From assembly GCF_027925145.1 (NCBI RefSeq), contig NZ_AP027130.1, forward strand, positions 1,426,001 to 1,490,000: a stretch of DNA of 64,000 nt. Reading direction: 5' to 3'. A program made the position numbers and the translations under genes. This DNA comes from Thermodesulfomicrobium sp. WS. GTDB lineage: Bacteria > Desulfobacterota > Desulfovibrionia > Desulfovibrionales > Desulfomicrobiaceae. Under the pieces are notes generated by a model. The model saw only the letters and a program-made list of their open reading frames with translations. It searched no databases and was not told the DNA's origin. Numbering within the stretch: the first letter of the stretch is position 1; each line of letters begins with the position of its first letter. Shown here in pieces: positions 28,740 to 38,527 of this stretch.

Positions 28740-31700
28740 TTATTCCGGCGCGATGGCCGGGGTGAGGGCAGGGACGATCTTGAGAAAACGCGCGGCCGCC
28801 TCGTGGACAAGGCCCTGGACGGCGACGGCCTCGTCGTCTTGGAAGGAGGCGGTAAGGTGTCTCTGGTAGCGGCCGAGGAGTTCTTCAATGACCGCCACAT
28901 CCACATCCTCCACGGGCAAGAGCAGCACATGGGAGCCTCGGGCCAGCCGCCGCCGAAGACTTGCCTCGGTAAAGCCAAACTCCGGGTAGAGGCATTGGTA
29001 GATGGTGCCGCCGGTCATGCCCGAACAGATCCACGGCCCAGGGTCGGCAAGGCAGACCACGCGCCCGCCGGTCATGTATTCGAAGGCGAAGCCTTTAAGG
29101 CGGGCCGAGGCCGCCAGATGCCCGCGCTCATCCTCCACAGGACGGGTGATGCGCGCCCCAAACACCACGTCCGCGCCCGAAAGGCGCACGCACGCCCGGG
29201 AGTCGGCCATGTTCTGGATGGCGATGAATCCGCCGGTGGCGCCATACGCCAGGGATTTCCCCACGGAGCCGTCCACTCGCTGCCCCAGGATGTTGCGTCC
29301 CTTGAGGATGATGGTTTCTCCGCCGCAAGCCCCCTTGGCAATGCCGTCCTGGCCGCCGCCTTCCACCCGCAGCGCAATGCCGTCCACCGCAAAGGCGCCC
29401 AGACCATTGCCCGGAATGCTGGCGGCAAGGATGACCTCCGCCCGGCCTTGGGGGCAACTGCCGCGGATGATTTCTCCCGCCAAGGCCGTACCCACGGCGC
29501 GGTCCACGGAGCGCACGTACTCTTCGGCATAGCGGATCACCCGGCAGCCTTCTTCCGTGAATCCTGCCCGTACGGTATCGGCGATGACCTTGGTGAGGGT
29601 GTTGAGGGGTTTTCGCACCAGCTTAGGCACCGGGCATGCCATAGGCGCGCTGGATACTTCCACCGGGGCAAGAAGGCTGTCGAGTCGGATGCGGTCCATT
29701 TCCCGCACTTGGCGCAGGTATTGGGTCGCTCCCACCAGCTCGTGGACCCGGGGAACACCGAGGTCGGCAAGGATGGCGCGGATACCTTCTCCAAGCACCG
29801 TAAGATAGCGGGCCAGGCGGTCGGCGGCTTCTTCGGTGTCCAGCGGTTGGAAGGCCTTGAGGCCGCGCTCTCTGGCCTGCTGGAGGTCCTGGATCTGGGT
29901 GGAAATGCCGCGCGGACAGCGGTCCTGATGGCAGCGCTCGCAGGCGATGCACCCCACAGCCATAAGGGCTGCGGTGCCCAGACCCACGCGGTTGGCGCCC
30001 AGGCAGAGGAGTTTGACCACATCCGCAGCGGAGCGGACCCCGCCATCGGCCCAGATCTCGACCTGTTCCCGCAGCCCGGCCTCCACGAGCCCTGCGTGGG
30101 CTTCGCGCACCCCGATCTCCACCGGCAGGCCGACGTATTTCTTGGCGTGTTCCCGCGCCGCGCCAGTACCGCCCTCATAGCCGCTGATATTGATGATATG
30201 CGCCCCGGCCTTGGCGATGCCCACGGCAATGGTTGCCACTCCTGGAGTGACCGGGATCTTGACTGAGATGCGGGCCGTGGGGTTGGCGGTTTTGAGTTCG
30301 GTAATGATCTGGCACAGATCCTCGATGGAGTAGATGTCGTGGTGGTTGGAGGGCGAAATGAGGGCAATGCCGGGTTGGCAATGCCGCGCCCGGGCCACCA
30401 TGGGCGTGACCTTGGCCCCGGGCAAATGTCCGCCTTCGCCGGGCTTGGCCCCTTGGCCGATCTTGATCTCGATGAAGGCCGAGGCATTGAGCAGCCGCAT
30501 GGAGACCCCGAAGCGGCCCGAGGCCACTTGCTGGCCGCGGTTGGGGCCGTAGCGGCCGATCATGTCGTCGATCTCGCCGCCTTCACCGTTCATGCAGATG
30601 ATACCGACGCGGGCCGCGGCCTCGGCGTAGGCGCGAAAGGACCGCTCGCCCTGAGAGCCGAAAGACATGGCGGCAATGAGCAGCGGCATGGCGTGCTCGC
30701 CCACCCGCAGGTCCACCTGGCTCATGGGTATGGGGAGGATCCCCGAAGGCCGCGCAAGTCCCATCAAATGCCGCAGTCCGATGGGGTATTCCTCGTCCAG
30801 GGCGGCAAAGGCGTCAGCCATGTGCTGGAACCCTGCCTGGCCGCTGGCAACGGCGTGGATGATGCGGGCGACACGGACGTTGCGTTTGGGAAGGTCGGGC
30901 AGTGAGGCCGGGGCCTTCGCCACTTCAAGACGACGAAGGGCAAAGGATTCCATCTCCTCCAGGCCCAGCCCCACTTCCGGATGGGAGCAATGGGCCGGGC
31001 AGGCGAGGATCTGCGCCAGTTCTTCCTTGAGGCCGATGGCCCCGAAAATGCGTCCATAGCCGGAGACCGCGTGGATGCCCATGGTGGAGAGCACCTTTTC
31101 TACCCCGGCGTGCAGGGCGCGCAGGGTGTTGCCCAGGGCGTGGCCGAGCGCTTCTTCGCTTGCGGCCTGGGCCTCGGCCTGGTGCCAGATGAGGTATGGA
31201 TTGACCGCCGTGGCGCCAAGCCCGAGGAGCACCATGATGTCATGGAGGTTGCGGATGGCCCCGGAGCGCACCACGATGGACGGCATGGGGAGCTGGTCTT
31301 GCCCCGCCCGATGGGTGATCCAGGCCACCGCGAGGGCCGGGTCCATGAACACGCGGCCGTCGTGGAAGCTTCGGCTGTCGTCCAGGAGCACCAGGTGCGC
31401 GCCGCGGCCCACTCCGTGGGCGACGTCGTTCCAGATGCGCTCCAGGCATGGCCGGATGCCGTGGTCCGGGTGGAAGGTCGCATCGATAACGACCACGCGG
31501 CTTGTGTCCCGGCCGCCGTCGGTCATCAGGTGGAGCACGTGCTCCAGGGTAGCGGTGCCGTGTTCGTGGCAGAGGGTCTCCAGCTGTGCGGCCGAGGTGG
31601 CGGATCCGGGAAGCCCGCCGAGCAGGATCGGGGTCGTCAGTTCAAGGCCCAGGGGCGCCGTATGGGTGGCCGGAGAAGCGCCGAGGATGACGGCGGTGGA

Positions 31701-33239
31701 AAAGTGTTCTGCCTCGCGCTCCCGGTCGATGGCCGGGTTGGTGACCACGGCCACGCTTTCCTTGAGGTAGTCGGCGAGATTGGGCAGGTGCGGGTCCAGG
31801 GGGGCAAGGGGGCCTTGGTACCCCAAGGAGCCGATGGGACCCTGGCCGGTGGCAGCCACATGCCGACGCATGCGCTGGTCGTAGGCCGTCCATCCAAAGG
31901 CGGCGAGGAGCCCGGTGGCCTCGGCAGGCACGGGCCGGGCCTGGGGCAGGAGCGCAGAGAGCCCTTGAGGAGGAAGTGCCGTTGCCGTGAGGCTTCCCCG
32001 GTGGAGGCGGCGGGCGTGTTCCGCCAGGGGGCTTTTGGCCACCCCTTGGTGGACCCGTTCTTCCATGGCCCAGACGTCGAGCACCTGGGTGTGGCCGCCG
32101 GGACGCAGCTCAAAGGCGATCTTTTCTCCTGGGGCGAGCGGACGCGGGTCGTGCATGGTGGAGAGGACGTCCACGACGCCTTTTTCCGAGGACAAAAAGT
32201 ATTCGTAGTCCGTCTCCCCGAACCACAAGGGGCGCAGGCCCAGGGCATCGACGCTCCCTACGCAGAGGTTGCCGCAGCGGGCGACCACCGCTGCCGGCCC
32301 TTGGGCCGGGGTTGGAAAAAACCAGCGCAGAAGACGGTAGGCCTGGGCCAGAGGTTCGGGGAAAGCATCCGCGAGGCTGGGTACAGGCGGAAACACAGTG
32401 GCCATGGCAAGGATCAGGTCCATGCCGCGCTCGTGCACCAGTCCTGCGAGGATGCGGTCGAGATCCTGCGAATCGCTGCCAGCCAGGCTTATGGGCAGCC
32501 CGATGGCCTGGGCATGGCGGCGGAGGCGGTCGATGGTGTTGATCTCGCCGTTGTGTCCCAGAAAGAAAAAGGGTTGGGCGCGTTCGGGGGTGGGAAGGGT
32601 GTTGGTGGAATACCGACCGTGGCCGAGGGTGATGGCGGATTTGGCCCGTGGGTCGCGAAGATCGGGATATACCTGGGGCAGGAGGTCCGGAGCGCCGCGC
32701 AATTTATAGACACAGGTGCTGTGGCTGAGGGAGCAGACGTGGATATGGCTGCTTTCCAGACGGCAGGCCAGGCGAAAGAGTTGGGCCTCGCGGGTTTCCG
32801 GTGCGAGTTCGGGCGAAAGCCCTGCCAGTTGCCAAAAGAGCGGGGGATCGTGGCGCGCCCGGGGACCGAGGGCGGCAGGGTCCATGGCGTCGGTGGTCTG
32901 GAGGAGCAGGTCGATGCCTGCGGCGGCGAAGGCGTCACGGATTTCTGCCCATACTGCTTGCGCTTCCTTGGTGCGCACGAACAAATGCCCCACGCAAAAT
33001 CGCGGGCTTTCTGCCAGGTGCGGGGAAAGCCCCGCGCTCTGGAGCCGTTCGGCCCAAATGGCGCGAGGGATATCGGTCTGGACCCCACAGCCGTCCCCTT
33101 CGCTGAAGATGTCGCCGGAACGGTGGGCCATGTTTTTGAGGGCGTCGATGGTTTTGACGATATTGGCGTGCGATGGGCGGCCGTGCTTGTCCACAAAGGC
33201 GATGAGGGCGCAGGCGTCGCGTTCGGCAACTCGGGTCAT
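28740..33239 (-). CDS. gltB: Glutamate synthase large subunit
   Basis: Protein of 1499 aa with the full GltB order: N-terminal glutamine amidotransferase, central domain, FMN-binding synthase domain and C-terminal GXGXG helix. Cys10 in ERDACALIAFVD is the likely nucleophile after removal of a 9-residue propeptide. The 3Fe-4S motif C-x5-C-x4-C is present in CIACERCHQDRCPRGI. It makes glutamate from glutamine and 2-oxoglutarate. The small NAD(P)H-binding subunit GltD is not encoded next to it, so the electron donor (a distant GltD or ferredoxin) is open. GGAG lies 6 bases before the ATG. The promoter should be within 33240-33515, shared with divergent cysK. Confidence 0.93.
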   Translation of the reverse strand: MTRVAERDACALIAFVDKHGRPSHANIVKTIDALKNMAHRSGDIFSEGDGCGVQTDIPRAIWAERLQSAGLSPHLAESPRFCVGHLFVRTKEAQAVWAEIRDAFAAAGIDLLLQTTDAMDPAALGPRARHDPPLFWQLAGLSPELAPETREAQLFRLACRLESSHIHVCSLSHSTCVYKLRGAPDLLPQVYPDLRDPRAKSAITLGHGRYSTNTLPTPERAQPFFFLGHNGEINTIDRLRRHAQAIGLPISLAGSDSQDLDRILAGLVHERGMDLILAMATVFPPVPSLADAFPEPLAQAYRLLRWFFPTPAQGPAAVVARCGNLCVGSVDALGLRPLWFGETDYEYFLSSEKGVVDVLSTMHDPRPLAPGEKIAFELRPGGHTQVLDVWAMEERVHQGVAKSPLAEHARRLHRGSLTATALPPQGLSALLPQARPVPAEATGLLAAFGWTAYDQRMRRHVAATGQGPIGSLGYQGPLAPLDPHLPNLADYLKESVAVVTNPAIDREREAEHFSTAVILGASPATHTAPLGLELTTPILLGGLPGSATSAAQLETLCHEHGTATLEHVLHLMTDGGRDTSRVVVIDATFHPDHGIRPCLERIWNDVAHGVGRGAHLVLLDDSRSFHDGRVFMDPALAVAWITHRAGQDQLPMPSIVVRSGAIRNLHDIMVLLGLGATAVNPYLIWHQAEAQAASEEALGHALGNTLRALHAGVEKVLSTMGIHAVSGYGRIFGAIGLKEELAQILACPAHCSHPEVGLGLEEMESFALRRLEVAKAPASLPDLPKRNVRVARIIHAVASGQAGFQHMADAFAALDEEYPIGLRHLMGLARPSGILPIPMSQVDLRVGEHAMPLLIAAMSFGSQGERSFRAYAEAAARVGIICMNGEGGEIDDMIGRYGPNRGQQVASGRFGVSMRLLNASAFIEIKIGQGAKPGEGGHLPGAKVTPMVARARHCQPGIALISPSNHHDIYSIEDLCQIITELKTANPTARISVKIPVTPGVATIAVGIAKAGAHIINISGYEGGTGAAREHAKKYVGLPVEIGVREAHAGLVEAGLREQVEIWADGGVRSAADVVKLLCLGANRVGLGTAALMAVGCIACERCHQDRCPRGISTQIQDLQQARERGLKAFQPLDTEEAADRLARYLTVLGEGIRAILADLGVPRVHELVGATQYLRQVREMDRIRLDSLLAPVEVSSAPMACPVPKLVRKPLNTLTKVIADTVRAGFTEEGCRVIRYAEEYVRSVDRAVGTALAGEIIRGSCPQGRAEVILAASIPGNGLGAFAVDGIALRVEGGGQDGIAKGACGGETIILKGRNILGQRVDGSVGKSLAYGATGGFIAIQNMADSRACVRLSGADVVFGARITRPVEDERGHLAASARLKGFAFEYMTGGRVVCLADPGPWICSGMTGGTIYQCLYPEFGFTEASLRRRLARGSHVLLLPVEDVDVAVIEELLGRYQRHLTASFQDDEAVAVQGLVHEAAARFLKIVPALTPAIAPE

Positions 33240-33291
33240 GGCAGTCTCCTCGGGAACGGCAATGGATATGAAGATGCCCCATGCCTAGCCT

Positions 33292-33432
33292 CGCCTGTTC
33301 GTGGCCGCAAGCCCTGAAGGGAGTTCCCGTGAAGCGGTGGGAATCCATCCGGTACCGCCACTGCCGCGGCAGCCAACGCCCTTGGCACCGATTCCCGTTG
33401 CTGACCAAAAACCCTGCCCGGCAGCCCAGGCG
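33292..33432. promoter_or_regulatory. Structured intergenic element between gltB and cysK
   Basis: Within the 276-base divergent gap, complementary 6-base ends (33292-33297 and 33427-33432) enclose several helices: a perfect 12-base palindrome at 33361-33372, a stem 33334-33338 with 33354-33358, and a long-range pair 33339-33345 with 33390-33396. This suggests a folded RNA leader, of either cysK (+) or gltB (-). It has a loose likeness to cobalamin riboswitches, but the conserved 3' B12 box is not convincing. Family and strand are not known. Confidence 0.3.
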
Positions 33433-33515
33433 CCCTTGACGCTTCAGGCGATTCGCGCCAGACCCCGGCACTACGCCGTCGTTACGGAAATCTTGTGGCC
33501 ATCAGGAGAATCCTC

Positions 33516-34451
33516 ATGCCCATTGCCCGAAATGTCCTCGAACTCATCGGCCGCACCCCCATGGTCATGCTCTCGCGCCTTGCCCACGGCTTGCCGGCCC
33601 AGGTGGCGGTAAAGCTCGAGTACTTCAATCCCATGGCTTCGGTAAAAGACCGCATTGCCCTGGCCATGATCGAGGCTGCCGAGGCTTCCGGGGAGCTTTT
33701 TCCAGGAGCGGTCATCGTGGAGCCCACCAGCGGCAATACCGGCATCGGCCTGGCCTTGGTATGTGCCGTACGCGGCTACCGTCTGATCTTGACCATGCCT
33801 GAGTCCATGAGTCTGGAGCGGCGCATGCTCCTTGCCCATATGGGAGCAGAGATCGTACTCACTCCCCGGGCAGAAGGCATGGCCGGGGCGGTGCGCCGCG
33901 CCGAAGCCATTGCCCGCGAGCGGCAGGCCTTCATGCCGCGGCAATTCGACAATCCCGCCAATCCCGAAGTCCATAGCCGCACCACGGCGGAAGAAATCTG
34001 GGCCGATACCCAGGGGGTCATTGACGTCTTTGTGGCCGGGGTGGGTACCGGCGGTACCCTCACGGGCGTTGCCCGGGCCTTGAAGCCCCGGCGCCCTGGG
34101 CTTGTGGCCGTGGCCGTGGAGCCTGAAGAGTCGCCGCTCCTTTCCCAGGGCATTGCCGGCCCGCATCCCATCCAGGGAATTGGGGCCAATTTCGTACCCA
34201 AGGTGCTCGACCGGTCGCTGATCGACGAAGTGCTCACCGTCTCTGGGGAAGAAGCCATGGAGACCGCACGGCGCCTGGCCCGGGAAGAGGGCATCGTGTG
34301 CGGGATTTCGGCTGGAGCCAATGTGGCCGCGGCCCTGCGTCTGGCTGCCCAGCCTCGCTTTGCGGGCAAATTGGTGGTGACGGTCATCTGCGACACCGGT
34401 GAGCGCTATTTGAGTACCCCGCTTTTTGTTTCCAAGGAAAAGAATTCATGA
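33516..34451 (+). CDS. cysK: Cysteine synthase (O-acetylserine sulfhydrylase)
   Basis: Pyridoxal-phosphate enzyme of 311 aa that makes cysteine from O-acetylserine and sulfide, suited to a sulfide-producing organism. PLP lysine in [14 protein letters not shown] is near residue 41; the phosphate/substrate loop [12 protein letters not shown] is near residue 69; the glycine loop [11 protein letters not shown] is near residue 175. The ATG at 33516 has AGGAGA 6 bases upstream. Its stop overlaps the start of the serine acetyltransferase gene (ATGA), so the two steps of cysteine synthesis are made together. Confidence 0.94.
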   Translation: MPIARNVLELIGRTPMVMLSRLAHGLPAQVAVKLEYFNPMASVKDRIALAMIEAAEASGELFPGAVIVEPTSGNTGIGLALVCAVRGYRLILTMPESMSLERRMLLAHMGAEIVLTPRAEGMAGAVRRAEAIARERQAFMPRQFDNPANPEVHSRTTAEEIWADTQGVIDVFVAGVGTGGTLTGVARALKPRRPGLVAVAVEPEESPLLSQGIAGPHPIQGIGANFVPKVLDRSLIDEVLTVSGEEAMETARRLAREEGIVCGISAGANVAAALRLAAQPRFAGKLVVTVICDTGERYLSTPLFVSKEKNS

Positions 34452-35341
34452 AATCCAAGATCAATGGTAATTCGGTCCTGAGCCAGGTGGTGGATGCCTT
34501 GTGCGCCCCGCAGTCCTACCAGGGGGTGTATCACGAGCCTTCTTTCGGCTCTCCCATGCCTTCGGTGGATGCCTTGGCCGAAACGGTGGAGCGTCTGCGC
34601 TCGATTTTGTTTCCCGGATACTTCAAGGAACCCTTCATCACGCCGCGCAACATGGCCTATTTTGTGGGCTCCAAGCTGGAGAAAGTGCGCCGGGAACTCT
34701 CCCGGCAGATTGCCCGGGGGTTCTGTTTTTCGTGTACCGAGACCATCTGCAGCAGCGAATGTGAAGACCGGGCCGATGCCCTGGCGGACGCCTTCCTGCT
34801 CACCCTCCCCAAAGTGCGCCACCTGCTCGCCACCGACGTGCAGGCCGCCTACGTGGGGGACCCGGCGGCCAAAAGCCCAGGCGAGACCATATTCTGCTAT
34901 CCATCCATCCGGGCCGTCACCAACCAGCGTCTCGCCCATGAGCTCTATCTGTTGGGCGTGCCGCTCATCCCGCGCATCATCACCGAGATGGCCCATTCGG
35001 AGACCGGCATCGACATCCACCCCGGCGCACAGATCGGCGAAGGATTCTTCATTGATCACGGTACCGGGGTGGTCATTGGCGAGACCTGCATCATCGGCGC
35101 CAATGTCCGCCTGTATCAAGGCGTGACCTTGGGCGCGAAGAGCTTTCCCAAAGATGAGCAAGGGCACTTGGTCAAAGGTATCCCCCGGCATCCCATCGTG
35201 GAAGACGATGTGATTATCTACTCCGGCGCCACTGTGTTGGGACGCATTACCATTGGCCGCGGAGCGGTCATTGGCGGCAATATGTGGGTGGTGGAAGACG
35301 TGCCCCCTGGCGCGCGGATATTCCGCAAGGAGCCTCATTGA
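34448..35341 (+). CDS. cysE: Serine O-acetyltransferase (EpsC/CysE type)
   Basis: Enzyme of 297 aa making O-acetylserine from serine and acetyl-CoA, the step before CysK. The C-terminal part is a left-handed beta helix of hexapeptide repeats ([37 protein letters not shown]); the catalytic His is in FIDHGTG. The long N-terminal helical part (about 150 residues), with a Cys-rich [14 protein letters not shown] near residues 90-103, is typical of the EpsC group and not of short CysE. The cysteine cluster might bind metal (inference). The start overlaps the cysK stop. Confidence 0.92.
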   Translation: MKSKINGNSVLSQVVDALCAPQSYQGVYHEPSFGSPMPSVDALAETVERLRSILFPGYFKEPFITPRNMAYFVGSKLEKVRRELSRQIARGFCFSCTETICSSECEDRADALADAFLLTLPKVRHLLATDVQAAYVGDPAAKSPGETIFCYPSIRAVTNQRLAHELYLLGVPLIPRIITEMAHSETGIDIHPGAQIGEGFFIDHGTGVVIGETCIIGANVRLYQGVTLGAKSFPKDEQGHLVKGIPRHPIVEDDVIIYSGATVLGRITIGRGAVIGGNMWVVEDVPPGARIFRKEPH

Positions 35342-35366
35342 GTTCGTCGCCGCTGTCCTCAAGCCC

Positions 35367-35407
35367 AAAAAATCATGCCCAGAGGCGCGGAGGGGCTTCT
35401 GGGCATG
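35367..35407 (-). terminator. Terminator of the mutS-lysA-TPR gene group
   Basis: 10-bp stem (35374-35383 with 35398-35407). Read on the minus strand it is followed within two bases by six T (35367-35372 as A on the plus strand). It lies about 60 bases past the TPR lipoprotein stop. The same stem may also slow transcription coming from cysE. Confidence 0.8.
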
Positions 35408-35465
35408 AGGATCAGGGAGCGTTTTTGGGACCGGCTGCCGGGAAGATCAGGCATCCCTCGGCGTG

Positions 35466-36785
35466 TTATTTACGGGAGCGCAGCAGCTCCAATTGTTCCT
35501 GAAGGTACGTGGCCCCTGCCATGTCTCCCCGGTCCTCCAAGGTACGGGCCAGGGACTCCATGGCCTGCAGGGTCAAGGGATGGCGCTCGCCCAAGCGGCG
35601 CTGCCGGATTTCCAGACATTGGCGCAGCATGGTCTCTGCCCGCTCCATGTTGCCGAGGCGGCGGTGGACCAGTCCGAGGTTGAAGAGCAGCTGGGCGGTG
35701 TCCAAGTGATCCGGCCCTAAGGTGGCCTGCGAGATGTTCAGGGCTTCGGTGAAAAGTTGCATGGCCTCCGAATACTTTTCCTGGGCATAGGCGGCTTGGG
35801 CCGCATATCCCGCTGCCACGGCGATATCCGGATGCCCGGCAGGCAGGGCGTACTCCCGCAGTTCCAAGGCACGCTTGAACGAGGCTTCTGCCTGCGCCGG
35901 GCGTTTGTTCGCCAGCTGCACCTTGCCCAAGCTCACGAGCGTATCGGCAAAGGGCACTGCCACCGATGGGCCAAGGCCCTGCAAGATCGCCACACTTTGC
36001 TGCAGCGTTGCTTCAGCGTCGGCATTCTTGCCTTGCGCGAGCTGCACCTCACCCAAGGCGCCCAAGGCTTGGGCGTAGAGTACTTGGTCCAGATTCCGGG
36101 TCATGTCCTGGGCGCGGCGGGCGGCCACCAGGGCATCTTCGGTCTTTCCCGCCTCCAACTCGGCGCGGCTTAGGCGAATGAGCAGTCGGGCAAGGGTGCG
36201 ATCCTGAGCACCCAAGGCGCGCTCCCGGACCTCCACCGCCCGGGAAAGCATGGAAACCGCCTCGGCACGCAGCCCTTTGCGGCGGTAGAGATCCCCAAGG
36301 TTGCCCAAGGTCTCCGCAATATCCGCTGGAGTTCCTCCAGCAGTGCGTTCCCGGATTTCCACGGCCTTGAGGTAGAAATCCTCGGCAGCGGCGTCATTGC
36401 CGCGGGCGGCAAAGAGGGTGCCCAGGGCCGAAAGAGTGGTTGCTGTTTCGGGATGGCTCGGCCCCAAAATTTGCTCGCGCAAACGCAGTGCCTCACGCAG
36501 GTTCTTTTCCGCGGTATCGTACTGGCCGAGGGCCACCTGGACGATGCCCAGGTTATGCAGGCTCGTGGCCAGGTCGGCGTTTTCCGGCGGAGTCATGGTG
36601 CGGGCCACGGCGAGTGCCTCCTGGGCGGAGGCCAGGGCCGCGTCATAGGCGGCCTGGTTGTAGAGCTCGAGGGTGCGGGTGTTGAGGGCAAGCCATTGGG
36701 GGGACGAGGCCGAGGGCCCCTTGGTGGTGGCACACGCGCCCAGGGCCACAAGGAGCAGGGCAAAGATCACCGTCGTGAAGCGCAT
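35466..36785 (-). CDS. TPR-repeat lipoprotein
   Basis: Protein of 439 aa starting with a signal peptide and lipobox (VALGAC, Cys18). It is then filled with tetratricopeptide repeats of about 42 residues of the kinesin-light-chain type, for example LGPSHPETATTLSALGTLF and LGPDHLDTAQLLFNLGLVH. It should be a membrane-anchored periplasmic protein-binding scaffold; the partner is unknown. The start at 36785 has AAGGA 8 bases upstream. It lies 11 bases after lysA on the same strand, at the end of the group, before a terminator. An open frame continues far upstream into lysA but is an artefact. Confidence 0.85.
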   Translation of the reverse strand: MRFTTVIFALLLVALGACATTKGPSASSPQWLALNTRTLELYNQAAYDAALASAQEALAVARTMTPPENADLATSLHNLGIVQVALGQYDTAEKNLREALRLREQILGPSHPETATTLSALGTLFAARGNDAAAEDFYLKAVEIRERTAGGTPADIAETLGNLGDLYRRKGLRAEAVSMLSRAVEVRERALGAQDRTLARLLIRLSRAELEAGKTEDALVAARRAQDMTRNLDQVLYAQALGALGEVQLAQGKNADAEATLQQSVAILQGLGPSVAVPFADTLVSLGKVQLANKRPAQAEASFKRALELREYALPAGHPDIAVAAGYAAQAAYAQEKYSEAMQLFTEALNISQATLGPDHLDTAQLLFNLGLVHRRLGNMERAETMLRQCLEIRQRRLGERHPLTLQAMESLARTLEDRGDMAGATYLQEQLELLRSRK

Positions 36786-36796
36786 CGCCGTTTTCC

Positions 36797-38086
36797 TTAT
36801 CCTTGGGTTGAGGGAATTCCCAATTCCTCCAGTCGGGCGAGGCCGTCTTCTTCCGGCCCTACCAAGTCCTGGTAGGTCTCCCGGCGGCGGATGAGCAGGT
36901 GCTTGTCTTCGTGCACCAGCACCTCCGCCACCCGGGGGCGGGAATTGTACTGGGAGGACATGACAAAGCCATACGCCCCGGCAGAGAACACCGCCAGGAG
37001 GTCTCCTGGGGCGACCATCGGGATCTCCCGATTCTTGGCAAGAAAATCGCCGGACTCGCAAATGGGCCCGACGATATCCGCCACCAAGGGCGGCGCGTCC
37101 GGCCGCTCGGTGACCGGAGCGATGCGGTGGTAGGAGCCGTACAGGGATGGCCGCACCAGATCGTTCATGCCCGCATCCACGATGACGAAGTGTTTTTCCC
37201 CGTTTTGTTTGAGGTATTGCACCTCGGTGACCAAGATCCCGGTATTGCCGGCAATGACCCGGCCGGGTTCGAGAATGATGGTGAGATCGGTCCCCTGGAC
37301 CGCTTGGGCCACCGCTGCCCCGAGTTCCGTGGGGTGCGGGGGCTCTTCGGCGTTGTAGGTGATGCCGAGGCCGCCGCCCAGATCGAGATAGCGCAAAGAG
37401 ATCCCTCGGGCGACAAGTTGACGGTAAAAGTCCATGAGCCGGTCGAGGGCTTCGATGAAGGGAGAGAGCTGGGTGAGCTGGGAGCCGATGTGGCAATCCA
37501 AGCCCACGGGCTCCACGCCGGGGAGCTTTTGCGCAAGCGTGTAGGCGGCGAGGGCTTCGTCCATGGGCAGGCCGAACTTGTTTTCCCGAAGGCCGGTGGA
37601 GATGTAGGGGTGGGTCTTGGGATCCACATCCGGATTGATACGCAGACTGATGCGGGCGGTTTTCCCAAGGCTGGAAGCCATCTCGCTGATGCGCTCAAGC
37701 TCCTGCACGGACTCCACGTTGAAGAGCAGGATGCCTGCCAGCAGGGCCTCGTGGATCTCGTGGCGTTTTTTGCCAACCCCAGAGTACACAATGCGTTCCG
37801 CAGGCACCCCGGCGCGCAAGGCCCGGAAGAGCTCCCCGCCGGAGACGATATCCACCCCTGCCCCGGCCTGGGCCAAAAGGCGCAGGATCGCCAGGTTGGA
37901 ATTGGCCTTCACGGAGTAGCAGGTGAGATGCGGCACGCCGGCAAAGGCGCTGTCCATGGCCTGATAGTGGCGAAGCCAGGTGGAGGCGGAGTAGATGTAG
38001 AGCGGCGTGCCGTACTCCGCCACGAGCTCTGGCACGGGGATGTCTTCGGCATGAAGAACGCCATGATGGAAATGAAAATGGTGCAT
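36797..38086 (-). CDS. lysA: Diaminopimelate decarboxylase
   Basis: PLP enzyme of 429 aa, the last step of lysine synthesis (meso-diaminopimelate to lysine). The PLP lysine is in CYSVKANSN near residue 60; family segments include IVYSGVGKKRHEI, LGGGLGI near residue 238 and the substrate loop GPICESGDF with the active-site Cys. The N-terminus MHHFHFHHG has five His in eight residues, more than usual for LysA. A GGA lies 8 bases before the ATG. It is in a minus-strand group with an upstream lipoprotein gene (15-base gap) and the downstream TPR lipoprotein. Confidence 0.95.
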   Translation of the reverse strand: MHHFHFHHGVLHAEDIPVPELVAEYGTPLYIYSASTWLRHYQAMDSAFAGVPHLTCYSVKANSNLAILRLLAQAGAGVDIVSGGELFRALRAGVPAERIVYSGVGKKRHEIHEALLAGILLFNVESVQELERISEMASSLGKTARISLRINPDVDPKTHPYISTGLRENKFGLPMDEALAAYTLAQKLPGVEPVGLDCHIGSQLTQLSPFIEALDRLMDFYRQLVARGISLRYLDLGGGLGITYNAEEPPHPTELGAAVAQAVQGTDLTIILEPGRVIAGNTGILVTEVQYLKQNGEKHFVIVDAGMNDLVRPSLYGSYHRIAPVTERPDAPPLVADIVGPICESGDFLAKNREIPMVAPGDLLAVFSAGAYGFVMSSQYNSRPRVAEVLVHEDKHLLIRRRETYQDLVGPEEDGLARLEELGIPSTQG

Positions 38087-38101
38087 CGGAGATTCCTCGT
38101 T

Positions 38102-38527
38102 TTACGGTTCGATAGTGATGACCGGGGAGAGGGCTGGAGGGAGCGTGGCAAAGGTATTGTCCACGCCTACACGCAGCCGAAAAGTCTCGGGGAGGTTGAG
38201 GCCGCATACGCGCAGCACGTAGCTGTTCTCCTGCCGCCGCACCCCTGAGTCGTACGGGGAAATTTGGCGCACCATGGTCGGCGCAAAGGGACAGGTGGGG
38301 CAGCCATCCGTTTCCACCTCCAGGCGGAAGAACTCCACATTGGCCAGATTGCCGCCTACTTTGACGGCGATCCACAGGCAGGGCCCATCCCGGCGGGCCT
38401 CAATGGTGTCCACGAACACCTGTTCTTCCTGCGCCTGGGGCTTGGGCCATTCTTTTTTCCCACACCCCACCACAGAAGCCGCCAGCAGGAGAAACACAAG
38501 CGCCATTTGAGTGCGGTACATGATCAC
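38102..38527 (-). CDS. Hypothetical lipoprotein
   Basis: Protein of 141 aa with a signal peptide and lipobox (SVVGC, Cys22), so probably membrane-anchored. The rest is a single beta-rich domain with four further cysteines (DGPCLW, DGCPTCPF, LRVCGLN) and no family I recognise. The ATG overlaps the mutS stop (ATGA). A second ATG two codons later is possible. Placed between mutS and lysA; the sequence gives no hint of function beyond export. Confidence 0.75.
   Translation of the reverse strand: MIMYRTQMALVFLLLAASVVGCGKKEWPKPQAQEEQVFVDTIEARRDGPCLWIAVKVGGNLANVEFFRLEVETDGCPTCPFAPTMVRQISPYDSGVRRQENSYVLRVCGLNLPETFRLRVGVDNTFATLPPALSPVITIEP

Noticed and set aside
30981-33317. A 778-codon open frame on the plus strand opposite gltB (similar long ones lie opposite pat, htpG, mutS and brxC)
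   Set aside because: These are antisense shadows caused by high GC and codon bias. They have low-complexity Gly/Arg/His-rich translations, no family match and no ribosome binding site.
33319-33432. Cobalamin riboswitch upstream of cysK
   Set aside because: A GGTG...AATCC...CCGCCACTG run looks like the core, but the required bases after CACTG and the 3' B12 box do not match. Kept only as an unassigned structured element.
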